Notes: a model not told the origin generated them from the letters alone. Positions 45,944 through 55,225 are shown, counted from the stretch's first letter. The stretch: DNA of 64,000 nucleotides from Burkholderiales bacterium RIFCSPHIGHO2_01_FULL_63_240 (GCA_001770725.1 MERU01000008.1:122026-186025); one strand, 5' to 3'. A program made the numbers and translations.

Positions 45944-46648
45944 ATGTCCAAGCTGTTCACCCCCAGGCTGTTCACCAGCTTTGCCGCCCTGGCCTTGACC
46001 ATCCCGCTGTCGCTGCCCGCTGCGGCAGCGCTCGATACCTTCCTGAAAGTGCCTGGCGCCCCCGGCGAGAGCACCGACAAGGACCACAGAGGCGAAATCG
46101 AGATCCTGTCGTGGTCATGGGGCGCCACCAACCTGGGCAAGGACGGCGTGCTGCTGGCGCCTTTCACCTGGACGCAGTCGCTCGACAGCGCCTTCGTGCC
46201 GCTGTTCCTGGGCCTGGTCAACGACACCGAGTTCGACCCGGTGCAGCTCGCCGTGCGTCAGGCGGGCGACAGGGTCACGTCGGACTTTTTCAAGATGACC
46301 TTCTCCGACGCGCACGTGCTCACGCTGTCTTCTTCGGGCAACGGCGACAGCGTCATCGTCACCGGCTCGATGAGCTACAGCGCCATCGCCATGAGCTACT
46401 GCCCTCAGGACATCAAGGGCGCCTCGGGCCCTTGCAAGACCGGCTCGTTCAGGCCGACGGCCACCGGGGCCATGTCCTTCTCGGGCGATGCGCAGGTGCT
46501 GCGCGGCCTGGCCGAAGCGGGCGGGCTGGTGAATTTCGCCATCAACCCGGTGCCCGAGCCTTCGGCGGTGGCTGCAGCCCTGGCTGGCCTGGGCTTGCTG
46601 GGCGGTCTGGCCTGGCGCCGCCGCGTCGCGGCACGGCCTCGGGCCTGA
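45944..46648 (+). CDS. Secreted Hcp-fold protein with PEP-CTERM tail
   Basis: 234 residues. Residues 1-28 are a Sec signal peptide (ending PAAAA). Residues about 30-195 look like the type VI secretion tube protein Hcp. The Hcp hallmark ESTDKDHRGEIEILSWSWG is nearly exact, and later come FTWTQSLDSAFVPLFLGLVND, VTSDFFKMTFSDAHVLTLSSSG and GDSVIVTGSMSYSAIAMSYCPQD, in Hcp order. Residues 203-234 are a PEP-CTERM tail (VPEPSA, hydrophobic helix, WRRR). Hcp normally lacks a signal peptide and is exported by the type VI machine; here the fold is routed through Sec and exosortase. No other T6SS gene is in the window. GAGGGAG lies upstream. Confidence 0.8.
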   Translation: MSKLFTPRLFTSFAALALTIPLSLPAAAALDTFLKVPGAPGESTDKDHRGEIEILSWSWGATNLGKDGVLLAPFTWTQSLDSAFVPLFLGLVNDTEFDPVQLAVRQAGDRVTSDFFKMTFSDAHVLTLSSSGNGDSVIVTGSMSYSAIAMSYCPQDIKGASGPCKTGSFRPTATGAMSFSGDAQVLRGLAEAGGLVNFAINPVPEPSAVAAALAGLGLLGGLAWRRRVAARPRA

Positions 46649-46685
46649 AGCCGCCGGCTCGCTTTACTCGCTTTAAGCTGCGGCC

Positions 46686-46913
46686 ATGCCCGCCGCCGCC
46701 CTGCCCCGCATCGACGCGCCCCGCTGCACGGGGTGTGGCCGCTGTGTCGCGGCCTGCCCGCCCCGGGTGCTGTGGTTGCAGGCCGCGGGACCGAAGGGCT
46801 GGGGCCCCAAGCAGGCCGAGCTGCACGACGCGCCGGGTTGCACCGGTTGTGCGCGTTGCGCGGTGGCCTGCCCCTTCGGGGTGATTCACATGGTGAAGGC
46901 GACCGTGGCCTGA
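46686..46913 (+). CDS. Two-cluster 4Fe-4S ferredoxin
   Basis: 75 residues with two complete CxxCxxCxxxCP motifs: Cys14, 17, 20, 24 and Cys52, 55, 58, 62. It is a bacterial 2[4Fe-4S] ferredoxin for low-potential electron transfer. Just upstream the nine-mer CTCGCTTTA is repeated in tandem (46658-46675). No redox partner gene is adjacent. Confidence 0.85.
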   Translation: MPAAALPRIDAPRCTGCGRCVAACPPRVLWLQAAGPKGWGPKQAELHDAPGCTGCARCAVACPFGVIHMVKATVA

Positions 46914-47090
46914 GCGCCGGGTGGCCTGGGTGCGCGTTCGCCCAGCCGTGCAAGGTTTCACGCCGCCGACGTTTGCGTGGGGCATGAGGCGCCACAACGG
47001 CCCATCCCAGGGCCTTGCTGGCACCCGCCTTGCACCACTTCAGGTCTGCCCCAGGTCGGCACCACCGTGGTGCCCTGGCAGCCAACGCAC

Positions 47091-49226
47091 ATGAACCGAC
47101 TCGACCTGCCCGCCGTCCGGGAAGCCGCCCTCGACGCGCACGAACCCATCTACCTCGACGAGGCCCGCATCCTCGATACGCTTGTCCACAACCTCGATGG
47201 CATGGCCTACCGCTGCCTGGACGACGACCAGTGGTCCATGCTGTTCGTCAGCCAGGGCTGCAGCGACCTCACTGGCCACACGCCGCGTGAACTGGTGCGC
47301 GGCAGCCAGGTCACCTGGGAGTCGCTGACCCACCCAGAAGACCGCGTGCGCGTGCGCGCCCAGATCCGCCAGGCCCTGACCGAAGGGCGCCGCTACCAGC
47401 TGCAGTACCGCATCGTCACCCGCGACGGCCACATCAAGTGGGTGCAGGAGCGCGGCGCCTCGGTGCGCGACGAAACCGGCCGCCCGGTGATGGAGGGTTT
47501 CGTGCAGGACGTCAGCGACCAGCTGCGCACGCTCGAAGCCCTGCGCGAGGCCGAGTACCGCTACCGCCAGATCTTCGAGCACGCCAGCGAAGGCATGTTC
47601 CAGTCCTCGCGCGAAGGGCGCTACCTCGCGGCCAACCAGGCCCTGGCGCGCATGTATGGCTACGGCTCGCCCGAGCAGCTGATCGCCGACCTGTCCGACA
47701 TCCAGCATCGCCTGTACGTCGACGAGTCGCGCCGCGAGGCCTTCATCCGCCTGATGGAAGCCGAGGGCAAGGTCACGCAGTTCGAGTCCGAGGTGCTGCG
47801 TCGCGACGGCACCCGCATCTGGATCTCCGAGAGCGCGCGCGCCGTGCGTTCGCCCTCCGGCGAGTTCATCTGCTACGAAGGCACGGTGCAGGACATCACC
47901 GAGCGGCGCGGCTACGAGGCCCGCCTGCAGCGCCAGGCCAACCACGACCAGCTCACCGGCCTGCCCAACCGCAACCTGCTGCGCGAGCGCCTGCTGCAGG
48001 CCATGCACCAGGCCGAGCGCATCGGCGGTCAGGTGGCCGTGGTCTTCATCGACCTGGACAACTTCAAGTTCATCAACGATGCGCTGGGCCACGCCGCGGG
48101 GGATGCGCTGCTGGTCGAACTCTCGCGCCGGCTGAGCCGTCACCTGCGCGGCACCGACACCGTGGCCCGCCAGGGGGGCGACGAGTTCGTGCTGGTGCTC
48201 AACGACCACGCCAACGTGGCCAGCGTCACGGCCTTGCTAGACCGCGTCGTCGAGCTGATTGCCAAGCCCATGGAGCTGGGTGGGCGCACCTTGCAAGTCG
48301 GCGCCAGCCTGGGCGTGTCCCTGTTCCCGCGCGACGGGCGCGACGTCGACACCCTGCTGCAGCACGCCGACGCGGCCATGTACGCCGCCAAGGACCGGGG
48401 CCGCAACAACGTCCAGTTCTTCACCCCCGAGCTCAACCGGGTTGCCAGCGAGCGCATGCACCTCGAAGCCGCCATGCGCCTGGGCCTGGAGCAAGGCGAG
48501 TTCAGCGTGCACTTCCAGCCTCAGGTCGATGCCCAGCGCCGCGTCGTCGGCGCCGAGGCGCTGGCGCGTTGGCACCACCCGCGCCTGGGGCCCATCTCGC
48601 CCGACCGCTTCATCCCCATCGCCGAGGAAAGCGGCCTGATCCTGGCCCTGACCGAGACCATCACCCTGCAGGCCTGTGCCGCCGCGCGCGACTGGCCCGA
48701 GGTCGATGGCCGCCCCATCCGCCTGGCCATCAACCTCAGCCCCAAGCTCTTCATCGACCCGCACCTGGTGGCCCGCATCACCGGCTGGTTGCGCCAGGAA
48801 GGCATCCAGCCCCAGCGCGTCGAGCTGGAGATCACCGAGAGCGTCTTCCTCGACGACCCGCAGCGCGCCCTGCGAACCCTCAAGGCCTTCAAGGAAAAGG
48901 GCTTTCACCTGGCGATGGACGACTTCGGCACCGGCTACTCCTCGCTGTCCTACCTGCGCCACTTCCCGCTGGACACCATCAAGATCGACCGCTCCCTGGT
49001 GACCGACCTGGAGGCCCAGCGCGACGCGGCCATGATCGCCCGCGCCGTGGTGTCGCTGGGCCTGAGCCTGGGCAAATCGGTGGTCGCCGAAGGCGTGGAG
49101 CACGAAAGCCAGTTTTCCGCATTGCGAGAGCATGGCTGCACGGTCTTCCAGGGCTACCTGTTCTCGCGGCCGGTGACGGCCGCCGACTTGCTGCGCCGCC
49201 TGGGCGAAGGCGCTGGCGCGCTGTGA
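47091..49226 (+). CDS. PAS-PAS-GGDEF-EAL cyclic-di-GMP enzyme
   Basis: 711 residues from the ATG at 47091. Two PAS domains (about 25-145 and 150-280), then a GGDEF domain with the intact motif GGDEF (362-366), preceded by an RxxD inhibitory site (RGTD, five residues before GGDEF). A complete EAL domain follows (E489-A490-L491). The EAL active site shows LEITESVFLDD and DDFGTGYSSLSYL. It can probably make and break c-di-GMP, with signals from the PAS domains deciding which. There is no membrane segment. An in-frame extension to 46977 lacks a ribosome-binding site. Confidence 0.9.
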   Translation: MNRLDLPAVREAALDAHEPIYLDEARILDTLVHNLDGMAYRCLDDDQWSMLFVSQGCSDLTGHTPRELVRGSQVTWESLTHPEDRVRVRAQIRQALTEGRRYQLQYRIVTRDGHIKWVQERGASVRDETGRPVMEGFVQDVSDQLRTLEALREAEYRYRQIFEHASEGMFQSSREGRYLAANQALARMYGYGSPEQLIADLSDIQHRLYVDESRREAFIRLMEAEGKVTQFESEVLRRDGTRIWISESARAVRSPSGEFICYEGTVQDITERRGYEARLQRQANHDQLTGLPNRNLLRERLLQAMHQAERIGGQVAVVFIDLDNFKFINDALGHAAGDALLVELSRRLSRHLRGTDTVARQGGDEFVLVLNDHANVASVTALLDRVVELIAKPMELGGRTLQVGASLGVSLFPRDGRDVDTLLQHADAAMYAAKDRGRNNVQFFTPELNRVASERMHLEAAMRLGLEQGEFSVHFQPQVDAQRRVVGAEALARWHHPRLGPISPDRFIPIAEESGLILALTETITLQACAAARDWPEVDGRPIRLAINLSPKLFIDPHLVARITGWLRQEGIQPQRVELEITESVFLDDPQRALRTLKAFKEKGFHLAMDDFGTGYSSLSYLRHFPLDTIKIDRSLVTDLEAQRDAAMIARAVVSLGLSLGKSVVAEGVEHESQFSALREHGCTVFQGYLFSRPVTAADLLRRLGEGAGAL

Positions 49227-49264
49227 GTGCCCTCCGGTAAAATGGTCTGTTTGGGCCATTTGCG

Positions 49265-49282
49265 ATGTCACGTTGACGTCAT
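49265..49282 (+). promoter_or_regulatory. Pho-box-like site
   Basis: ATGTCAC, four bases (GTTG), ACGTCAT: two seven-base units, 11 bases apart, each five of seven to the PhoB consensus CTGTCAT. It lies 132 bases before the DUF47 gene of the DUF47-Pit phosphate uptake pair, which makes the match plausible. Confidence 0.35.
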
Positions 49283-49413
49283 GAATGGTCAAACACGCTG
49301 GTGGCGCGTCACCCTCGCGCCCCGTGCCACGATGCCCGGACACTCCCCACGTTCCTGTGGAGCCGGTCATCCATCGGACAGGCCCCACCCGGCCGGAGAG
49401 AGAGACCCTCGCC

Positions 49414-50061
49414 ATGTTTTTTGGAAAGCTGCTGCCCCGTGAGGGCAATTTTTTTGAGCTGTTCAACCAGCACGCCAACCACATCGTGACGGCCGCCCAC
49501 GCCTTCGCTCAGCTGGTTCGCAACTACAACGACACGGGCCTGCGCGAGAAATACAACCGCGACGTGGACGCCGCCGAGGCCGCTGCCGACAGCGTCAACC
49601 GCGAAGTCAACCGCCTGCTGCACACCACCTTCATCACCCCGATCGACCGCGAGCAGATCTTCTCGCTGATCAACACGATGGACGACGTGGCCGACCTGAT
49701 GCAGGACGCCGCCGAGACCATGGCCCTGTACGACGTGCGTCGCATGACCGACGAAATCGAGCGCCTGACCGACCTGTGCGTCAAGAGCGCCGAGCGCGTC
49801 AAGGACGCCGTCGCCCTGCTGCACGACATCGGCGACGCCAAGACCGCCGCCGCCGCGCTCAAGACCTGCGAAGAGATCGACCAGCTCGAAAGCGACGCCG
49901 ACCGCGTCATGCGCGCCGCCATGAGCAAGCTCTTTCGCGAAGAGCCCGATGTGCGCGAGGTCATCAAGCTCAAGGCCATCTACGAGCTGCTGGAAACCGT
50001 CACCGACAAGTGCGAAGACGTTGCCAAGCTCATCGAGGGCGTGATCCTCGAGAACTCCTGA
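49414..50061 (+). CDS. DUF47/PhoU-like accessory protein of Pit phosphate transport
   Basis: 215 residues, all-helical, with the DUF47 pattern: MFFGKLLPREGNFFELFNQHANHIV, REVNRLLHTTFITPIDREQIFSLINTMDDVADLMQDAAE, and LESDADRVMRAAMSKLF. These PhoU-like proteins regulate or assemble Pit-type permeases. The gene lies 19 bases before pit. An in-frame upstream extension is Pro-rich and not protein-like. Confidence 0.9.
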   Translation: MFFGKLLPREGNFFELFNQHANHIVTAAHAFAQLVRNYNDTGLREKYNRDVDAAEAAADSVNREVNRLLHTTFITPIDREQIFSLINTMDDVADLMQDAAETMALYDVRRMTDEIERLTDLCVKSAERVKDAVALLHDIGDAKTAAAALKTCEEIDQLESDADRVMRAAMSKLFREEPDVREVIKLKAIYELLETVTDKCEDVAKLIEGVILENS

Positions 50062-50080
50062 CCCGCCCCGGAGCCAAGAC

Positions 50081-51091
50081 ATGGAACCCATGCAAACGGC
50101 CCTCTGGGTCGTGATGGCGCTGGTGGTGCTGGCCCTGCTGTTCGACTTCATGAACGGCTTCCACGACGCGGCGAACTCGATCGCCACCGTCGTCTCGACC
50201 GGCGTGCTGCGCCCCAGCCAGGCGGTGCTGTTCGCGGCCTTCTTCAACTTCGTGGCCATCTTCGTGTTCCACCTCAGCGTGGCGGCGACGGTGGGCAAGG
50301 GCATCGCCGACGCGGGGGTCATCGACACCCACGTGGTCTTCGGCGCGCTGACCGGGGCCATCACCTGGAACGTGATCACCTGGTACTACGGCATCCCCAG
50401 CAGCTCCTCGCACGCGCTGATCGGTGGCATCGTGGGCGCCGTGATCGCCAAGGCCGGTGCTGGCGCGTTGATGTCCACGGGCATCATCCGCACCGTCACC
50501 TTCATCTTCGTCTCGCCGCTGCTGGGCTTCACGCTTGGCTCGCTGATGATGGTGCTGGTGGCCTGGGTCTGCCGCCGCACACCGCCGTCGAAGGTGGACC
50601 GCTGGTTCCGCCGGCTGCAGCTGGTCTCGGCCGGCGCCTACAGCCTGGGCCACGGCGGCAACGACGCCCAGAAGACCATCGGCATCATCTGGATGCTGCT
50701 GATCTCCACCGGCTACGCCTCAGCGGGTGACTCCGCCCCGCCCACCTGGACCATCGTGGCCTGTTATGCCGCCATCGGCCTGGGCACCATGTTCGGTGGC
50801 TGGCGCATCGTGCGCACCATGGGCCAGAAGATCACCAAGCTCAAGCCCGTGGGCGGCTTCTGCGCCGAAACCGGCGGTGCGCTGACGCTGTTCATCGCCA
50901 CCGGCCTGGGCGTGCCCGTGTCCACCACCCACACCATCACCGGCGCCATCGTCGGCGTGGGCTCGGTGCAGCGCGCCTCGGCCGTGCGCTGGGGCGTGGC
51001 CGGCAACATCGTCTGGGCCTGGATCCTGACCATCCCCGCGTCGGCCTTCGTCGCGGCGGTGGGCTACTGGGTCAGCCTGCAGCTGTACTGA
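50081..51091 (+). CDS. pit: Low-affinity inorganic phosphate transporter, Pit family
   Basis: 336 residues with about ten membrane segments. The duplicated Pit signatures are FMNGFHDAANSIATVVSTG and SLGHGGNDAQKTIGIIW, and SSSSHALIGG and VSTTHTITGAIVGVG mark the two internal repeats. It co-transports phosphate as a metal-phosphate complex with protons. Confidence 0.93.
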   Translation: MEPMQTALWVVMALVVLALLFDFMNGFHDAANSIATVVSTGVLRPSQAVLFAAFFNFVAIFVFHLSVAATVGKGIADAGVIDTHVVFGALTGAITWNVITWYYGIPSSSSHALIGGIVGAVIAKAGAGALMSTGIIRTVTFIFVSPLLGFTLGSLMMVLVAWVCRRTPPSKVDRWFRRLQLVSAGAYSLGHGGNDAQKTIGIIWMLLISTGYASAGDSAPPTWTIVACYAAIGLGTMFGGWRIVRTMGQKITKLKPVGGFCAETGGALTLFIATGLGVPVSTTHTITGAIVGVGSVQRASAVRWGVAGNIVWAWILTIPASAFVAAVGYWVSLQLY

Positions 51092-51179
51092 TCGCCCTGA
51101 TCAGCCGGTCACGCCGGGGACGGGTCCGTTCCTTGCGTGACCACCGCACACCCGGGCCTGGCGGCCCGAAGGAGTGCGC

Positions 51180-51623
51180 ATGTTCACCACCCCCGCCCTC
51201 GACGACGACGATGCCCAGGCCCTCCTGGGCGCTGCCCGTGCGCACGCCCGCGCCCGGGGCTGGTGCGTGGCCATCGCGGTGTGCGACGCCGGCGGGCACC
51301 TGCTGGGCTTCGTGCGCCTGAAAGGCGCCAACCCCGCGTCGGCCAGCATCGCGCCAGCCAAGGCCCGCACCGCGGCGCTCATGAAGCGTGACACCAAGCT
51401 GGTCGAAGAGATGGTCAACGGCGGCCGCACGGCCTTCCTCTCCGCGCCCGGTCTGGACGGCCTGCTCGAAGGCGGCGTGGCCATCGTGGTCGACGGGCAC
51501 TGCATCGGTGCGGTGGGCGTCAGCGGCGTCAAGGCGGTGGAGGACGCGGAGATCGCCGCCACCGCCATCGCGGCCTGGCGTGGCGAGCCCACACCTGCAC
51601 CCGCATCAAACACCCCGGCCTGA
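51180..51623 (+). CDS. GlcG/HbpS family heme-binding-like protein
   Basis: 147 residues from an ATG five bases after AAGGAG. The GlcG/HbpS pattern is clear: WCVAIAVCDAGGHLLGFVRLKGANPASASIAPAKARTAALMKR, and GVAIVVDGHCIGAVGVSGVKAVEDAEIA. It lacks a signal peptide. Ligand unknown; heme or other small molecules in related proteins. Confidence 0.85.
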   Translation: MFTTPALDDDDAQALLGAARAHARARGWCVAIAVCDAGGHLLGFVRLKGANPASASIAPAKARTAALMKRDTKLVEEMVNGGRTAFLSAPGLDGLLEGGVAIVVDGHCIGAVGVSGVKAVEDAEIAATAIAAWRGEPTPAPASNTPA

Positions 51624-51643
51624 GTGCCACTACCATCGGCGGC

Positions 51644-51979
51644 ATGACCGACGCCGCTCCTCCCGATTCCCTGGCCCGACTGGCCGCCCGCCTTCAGGCT
51701 TTTGCCGACGCGCGCGACTGGGGGCGGTTCCACTCGCCCAAGAACCTCGCCTCGGCCCTGGTCGTCGAAGCGGGCGAGCTGCTCGAGCCCTTCCAGTGGC
51801 TGACCGAGCAACAAAGCCGCGAGCTGCCCGGCGACGCCCGGGACGCCGTGGCGCTCGAGATGGCCGACGTGCTGCTCTACCTGGTGCAGCTGGGCAACCA
51901 GCTCGGGGTGGACGTGGTCGAGGCGGCGCACCGCAAGGTCGAGATCAACGAGGGCCGCTTCCCCCCGCTGGCGAAGTGA
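51644..51979 (+). CDS. MazG-like nucleotide pyrophosphohydrolase
   Basis: 111 residues. EAGELLEPFQWL and EMADVLLYLVQLGNQLGVD give the acidic E-xx-E and E-xx-D metal-binding motifs of the MazG/iMazG (RS21-C6) family, which removes damaged dNTPs or NTPs. The length fits single-domain members. Confidence 0.85.
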   Translation: MTDAAPPDSLARLAARLQAFADARDWGRFHSPKNLASALVVEAGELLEPFQWLTEQQSRELPGDARDAVALEMADVLLYLVQLGNQLGVDVVEAAHRKVEINEGRFPPLAK

Positions 51980-52031
51980 CTGAACCCGGCTTGACGTGGT
52001 CCCTTCAGGCTTCGGCGCGTACAGTGAGCCC

Positions 52032-52364
52032 ATGAACTGGTTGAAGAAGGATCCGCGCTCCATCCGCTCGGCGTCCGGCCTGGAGTGGTCGCTGTGGCGA
52101 CGCCTGCCCGCCATCTTCGCCTGGGGCACCGCGCTGCCGGCGCTGCTGCTGGCCTGGTCCTGGTGGTCCTCCGGTGCCGACCAGGCCCTGGCGCGCGACC
52201 CCGACGCCATGCTGCGCGAGTTCGTGCTGATCGGCGTCATCGTCCTGCACTGGACCTTGGTGCTGACCCTGGCGATCGGCTGCGCCATCGTGCTGCTGAT
52301 GAAGGGCCCCCGCTACGAGGCCGATCCGTATCCCCTGCCCGACGCCGATCGCCCCCGTGACTGA
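52032..52364 (+). CDS. Small two-helix membrane protein
   Basis: 110 residues. Two membrane segments (AIFAWGTALPALLLAWSWW and LIGVIVLHWTLVLTLAIGCAIVLLM) follow a charged N-terminus, and the C-terminus is acidic and Pro-rich. No recognised family. A start at 51996 would add a non-conserved leader. Confidence 0.6.
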   Translation: MNWLKKDPRSIRSASGLEWSLWRRLPAIFAWGTALPALLLAWSWWSSGADQALARDPDAMLREFVLIGVIVLHWTLVLTLAIGCAIVLLMKGPRYEADPYPLPDADRPRD

Positions 52365-52414
52365 GGTCGGCGTGATTGGGGCCGACGTGTCCGGGGCGCG
52401 CTAGCATCCGCGGC

Positions 52415-53743
52415 GTGACCCACCCCTTGCGCACCCCCCACCTGCCCCTGCTGGCGGCCCTCTACACGGCCCAGGGCCTGCCTTTCGGCTTCTTCACGCT
52501 GGCCTTGCCCGTGCTGATGCGCGAAGCCGGCTGGTCGCTGACCGCGCTGGGTTTCCTGCAGTTCCTCGCCGCCCCCTGGGTGCTCAAGATGCTCTGGGCG
52601 CCGGTGGTCGACCACCACGGCAAACGCCGCACCTGGTTGCTGTCGATGCAGCTGGCCTCGTGTGCGCTGGCCTTGGCGATGGCGCTGCTGGGTTTCACCG
52701 AAGGCAGCGTGGCGCTGTTCGTGGCCGTCTTTGCCTTCAACCTGCTGGCCGCCACCCAGGACGTGGCCACCGATGGCCTGGCGGTGCGCCTGCTCAACGC
52801 GCAGCAGCGCGGCCTGGCCAACGGCATCCAGGTGGGCGCCTACCGCTTCGGCATGATCCTGGGCGGCGGCTTGCTGCTGTGGGTGTTCGCGCACACCAGC
52901 TGGCAAGTCACCTTCCTGGGCATGGCGCTGATGCTGGCCTTGCTGACGCTGCCGGTGTGGCGCATGCAGGAGCCGCCGCCCCATGTGCCCAATGCCGATG
53001 CCGACGGTGCCACCGCTCCCCATCCCGTGGAGCCGCCGGTGGCCGCCTTGCTGAGCGCCTCGCCGCCCGCCAGCACCGTCGCCACCGCCAGCGAGGCGTC
53101 CCCCGACCGGCCCCAGGGCCGTCGCCTGGCCCTGCTGTGGTGGCACCGCGCCATGCGCCCCGGCGTGCTGGCGCTGGCCTGCCTCATCTTCTGCTTTCGT
53201 TTTGGCGACCAGATGGCCGCCGGCCTGATCACGCCCTTCCTGCTCGACCAGGGCCTCAACAAGGCCGACCTCGCCGTGCTCAAGGGGGCGGTGGGCTCGG
53301 GCACCAGCTTGCTGGGCGCCGTGCTGGGCGGCTGGTTGATGCTCCGGGTGGGCCGCCGCGCCGCGCTGCTGGGTTGCGGCTTCATGCAGGCGGCGGTCTA
53401 TGGCCTGTACGTGGCGGCGGCCATGGGCCTGGGCGGCGTGCCCCTGCTGTGGCTGGCCACCGTCGCCGAAGGGGTCGTCGGCACCATGGCCACCGTGGCC
53501 TTGTATTCGCTGATGATGGATTCTGCCGACCCGGCTCACCCGGGCACCGACTACACCCTGATGGGCAGCGTCGGCGTGTCGCTGGCCACGCTGGGCGGCA
53601 TCGCCGGCGGCATGGTGGGCGACCACCTGGGCTACGCCACCGCCTTCGCATCGGGGGCGGTGGTCTCGGTCATCGGGCTCCTTGCCCTGGTGCGCTGGCT
53701 CGACGCCCACCCCTTCAACCAGCGCGTGCGCCAGGCCTGGTGA
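52415..53743 (+). CDS. AmpG-like major facilitator superfamily transporter
   Basis: 442 residues from a GTG at 52415; an earlier in-frame start at 52376 overlaps no site and gives a Gly/Arg-rich leader. About twelve membrane segments. LLAALYTAQGLPFGFFTLALPVLMREAG and LAATQDVATDGLAVRLL are like AmpG-type permeases, which import cell-wall muropeptides. A charged cytoplasmic loop of about 60 residues splits the two halves. Substrate is inferred. Confidence 0.8.
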   Translation: MTHPLRTPHLPLLAALYTAQGLPFGFFTLALPVLMREAGWSLTALGFLQFLAAPWVLKMLWAPVVDHHGKRRTWLLSMQLASCALALAMALLGFTEGSVALFVAVFAFNLLAATQDVATDGLAVRLLNAQQRGLANGIQVGAYRFGMILGGGLLLWVFAHTSWQVTFLGMALMLALLTLPVWRMQEPPPHVPNADADGATAPHPVEPPVAALLSASPPASTVATASEASPDRPQGRRLALLWWHRAMRPGVLALACLIFCFRFGDQMAAGLITPFLLDQGLNKADLAVLKGAVGSGTSLLGAVLGGWLMLRVGRRAALLGCGFMQAAVYGLYVAAAMGLGGVPLLWLATVAEGVVGTMATVALYSLMMDSADPAHPGTDYTLMGSVGVSLATLGGIAGGMVGDHLGYATAFASGAVVSVIGLLALVRWLDAHPFNQRVRQAW

Positions 53744-53755
53744 GCGGCGCTGCGG

Positions 53756-54463
53756 TCACTTCACCGCGCCGAACACCTTCTCGATGAGCTTGCTGCCTGC
53801 GCCCACCGGGTCCTGGCGGATCTTGCGTTCTTCCTCGCCGATGATGGTGTAGAGCCCGTCCAGCGTCTTGCCCGTCACGTACTGCTCGACGCTGGCCTCT
53901 TCCTTCTTGACCAGGCCGAAGCCCGATGCCTGCGAGGCCACGCGGTTGTAGGCCTTGGCCAGCTTGACCTGGCTGACGGCCTTGCCGACCACCGGCAGGA
54001 AGGACGCGCCCAGCGGCTCGCGCGTCTTGTCGGCAAAGAACTGGGTGACGGCGTTGTCGCCACCGGTGAGGATCTGCTTGGCGTCCTGCACCGACATGTT
54101 CTGCACCGCCTTGACCAGCAGGTCGCGGCCCATGGGCACGGCGGCCTCGGCCGCGCGGTTCATGCCGGTGACGAGCTCGTCGACCTTCTTGCCCTGGCCG
54201 GTCATGCGCAGCACGTCGGCCGCCTTTTCCAGGTAGTCCGGCAAGGGGATGCGCACCTTCGGGTTGTCCAGGAAGCCGCCGGGCTGGCCCAGCAGGCTCA
54301 CGGCGGCCTTGGCGCCTTGCTCCAGCGCGGCCTTGAGGCCCTTGCCCACCTCCTGCTCGCTCAGGCTGGCCAGGCTCAGGGCGTGGGCGTGTTGCAGCGC
54401 GCCGCTGACCAGCCAGGCGAAGCCGGCGGCGAGGGTGTGCTGGTGGAATCGGCGTCGGTCCAT
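53756..54463 (-). CDS. DUF4197 family exported protein
   Basis: 235 residues. Signal peptide at about 1-29 (MDRRRFHQHTLAAGFAWLVSGALQHAHAL; the RRRF may also serve Tat). The body LSLASLSEQEVGKGLKAALEQGAKAAVSLLGQPGGFLDNPKVRIPLPDYLEKAADVLR is the DUF4197 opening, and EASVEQYVTGKTLDGLYTIIGEEERKIRQDPVGAGSKLIEKVFG its end. Function unknown. Confidence 0.9.
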   Translation of the reverse strand: MDRRRFHQHTLAAGFAWLVSGALQHAHALSLASLSEQEVGKGLKAALEQGAKAAVSLLGQPGGFLDNPKVRIPLPDYLEKAADVLRMTGQGKKVDELVTGMNRAAEAAVPMGRDLLVKAVQNMSVQDAKQILTGGDNAVTQFFADKTREPLGASFLPVVGKAVSQVKLAKAYNRVASQASGFGLVKKEEASVEQYVTGKTLDGLYTIIGEEERKIRQDPVGAGSKLIEKVFGAVK

Positions 54464-54558
54464 GGTGTGCTCCTGCGGTGAGTGGTGGGCACTCTAACCC
54501 GCGGGCACAGGCTTGTCTCCTCGGTGCCTTGCCAATGGCCGCCGACATGCCGGCTGTT

Positions 54559-55008
54559 TCAGGCCACGGCCCCCGAATCCACCGAGCGCATCACCCGCGC
54601 GGAGGTGGTCCGCAGCACGGGCAGCGGCAGGTCCCAGTGATCGGCCAGGGTGCAGAGCATCTCGTACTCGGCGTCGGCCAGGTTCTGGTCGCACTCGCAC
54701 AGGGCGGCGCAGATCTCCAGCACGATCAGGCGCAGGCCCACGTCGTTGATCTCGTCGAGCACCTGCTTGAGTTCGCTGCGCGGCAGGTGCTGGATGCCGG
54801 ACCAGTGCTGTTGCGACGAGGCCATCAGGTCGTCGCAGACGGCCTGCACCACACCCATGAAGTCGCCTTGCGAGAGGTCGAGCCGTCCCGCCACGTCGAT
54901 GCGCCGCAGCGCGTCGATCTCCTGGTGACCGAGGTGGCCGTCGGCCAGCACGGTGAGGGCCACCACGCGGGCGGCGGCCTGGGGGCTGTTGCGGGGATAA
55001 CTGCGCAT
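54559..55008 (-). CDS. TerB-like protein
   Basis: 149 residues from the ATG at 55008, preceded by AGGAGA; in-frame starts further up would add 79 residues of low-complexity sequence. Two acidic motifs, LADGHLGHQEIDALRRI and CDQNLADAEYEMLCTLADHW, have the layout of tellurite-resistance TerB domains, which bind metal through Asp/Glu. No ter operon is present. Confidence 0.7.
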   Translation of the reverse strand: MRSYPRNSPQAAARVVALTVLADGHLGHQEIDALRRIDVAGRLDLSQGDFMGVVQAVCDDLMASSQQHWSGIQHLPRSELKQVLDEINDVGLRLIVLEICAALCECDQNLADAEYEMLCTLADHWDLPLPVLRTTSARVMRSVDSGAVA

Positions 55009-55225
55009 CGAAAATCTCCTGTCAGAACGATGACGTGTCCAATCTACCCAGGGCAAGTCTTCGGGAAAATCAGATTCTTTGGTGTGAAGTTTCGTTCTGC
55101 CCGAAACAACAAGGTGGCCGCACCAAGGCGGTGATGCGCCGGCATGGTGCGGCCCCGGCACCTGGCGGGCACTCGGCGCTATGCTCGCCATCGGCCGCCG
55201 TCTGGCCATCCACAGGAGACTCACC

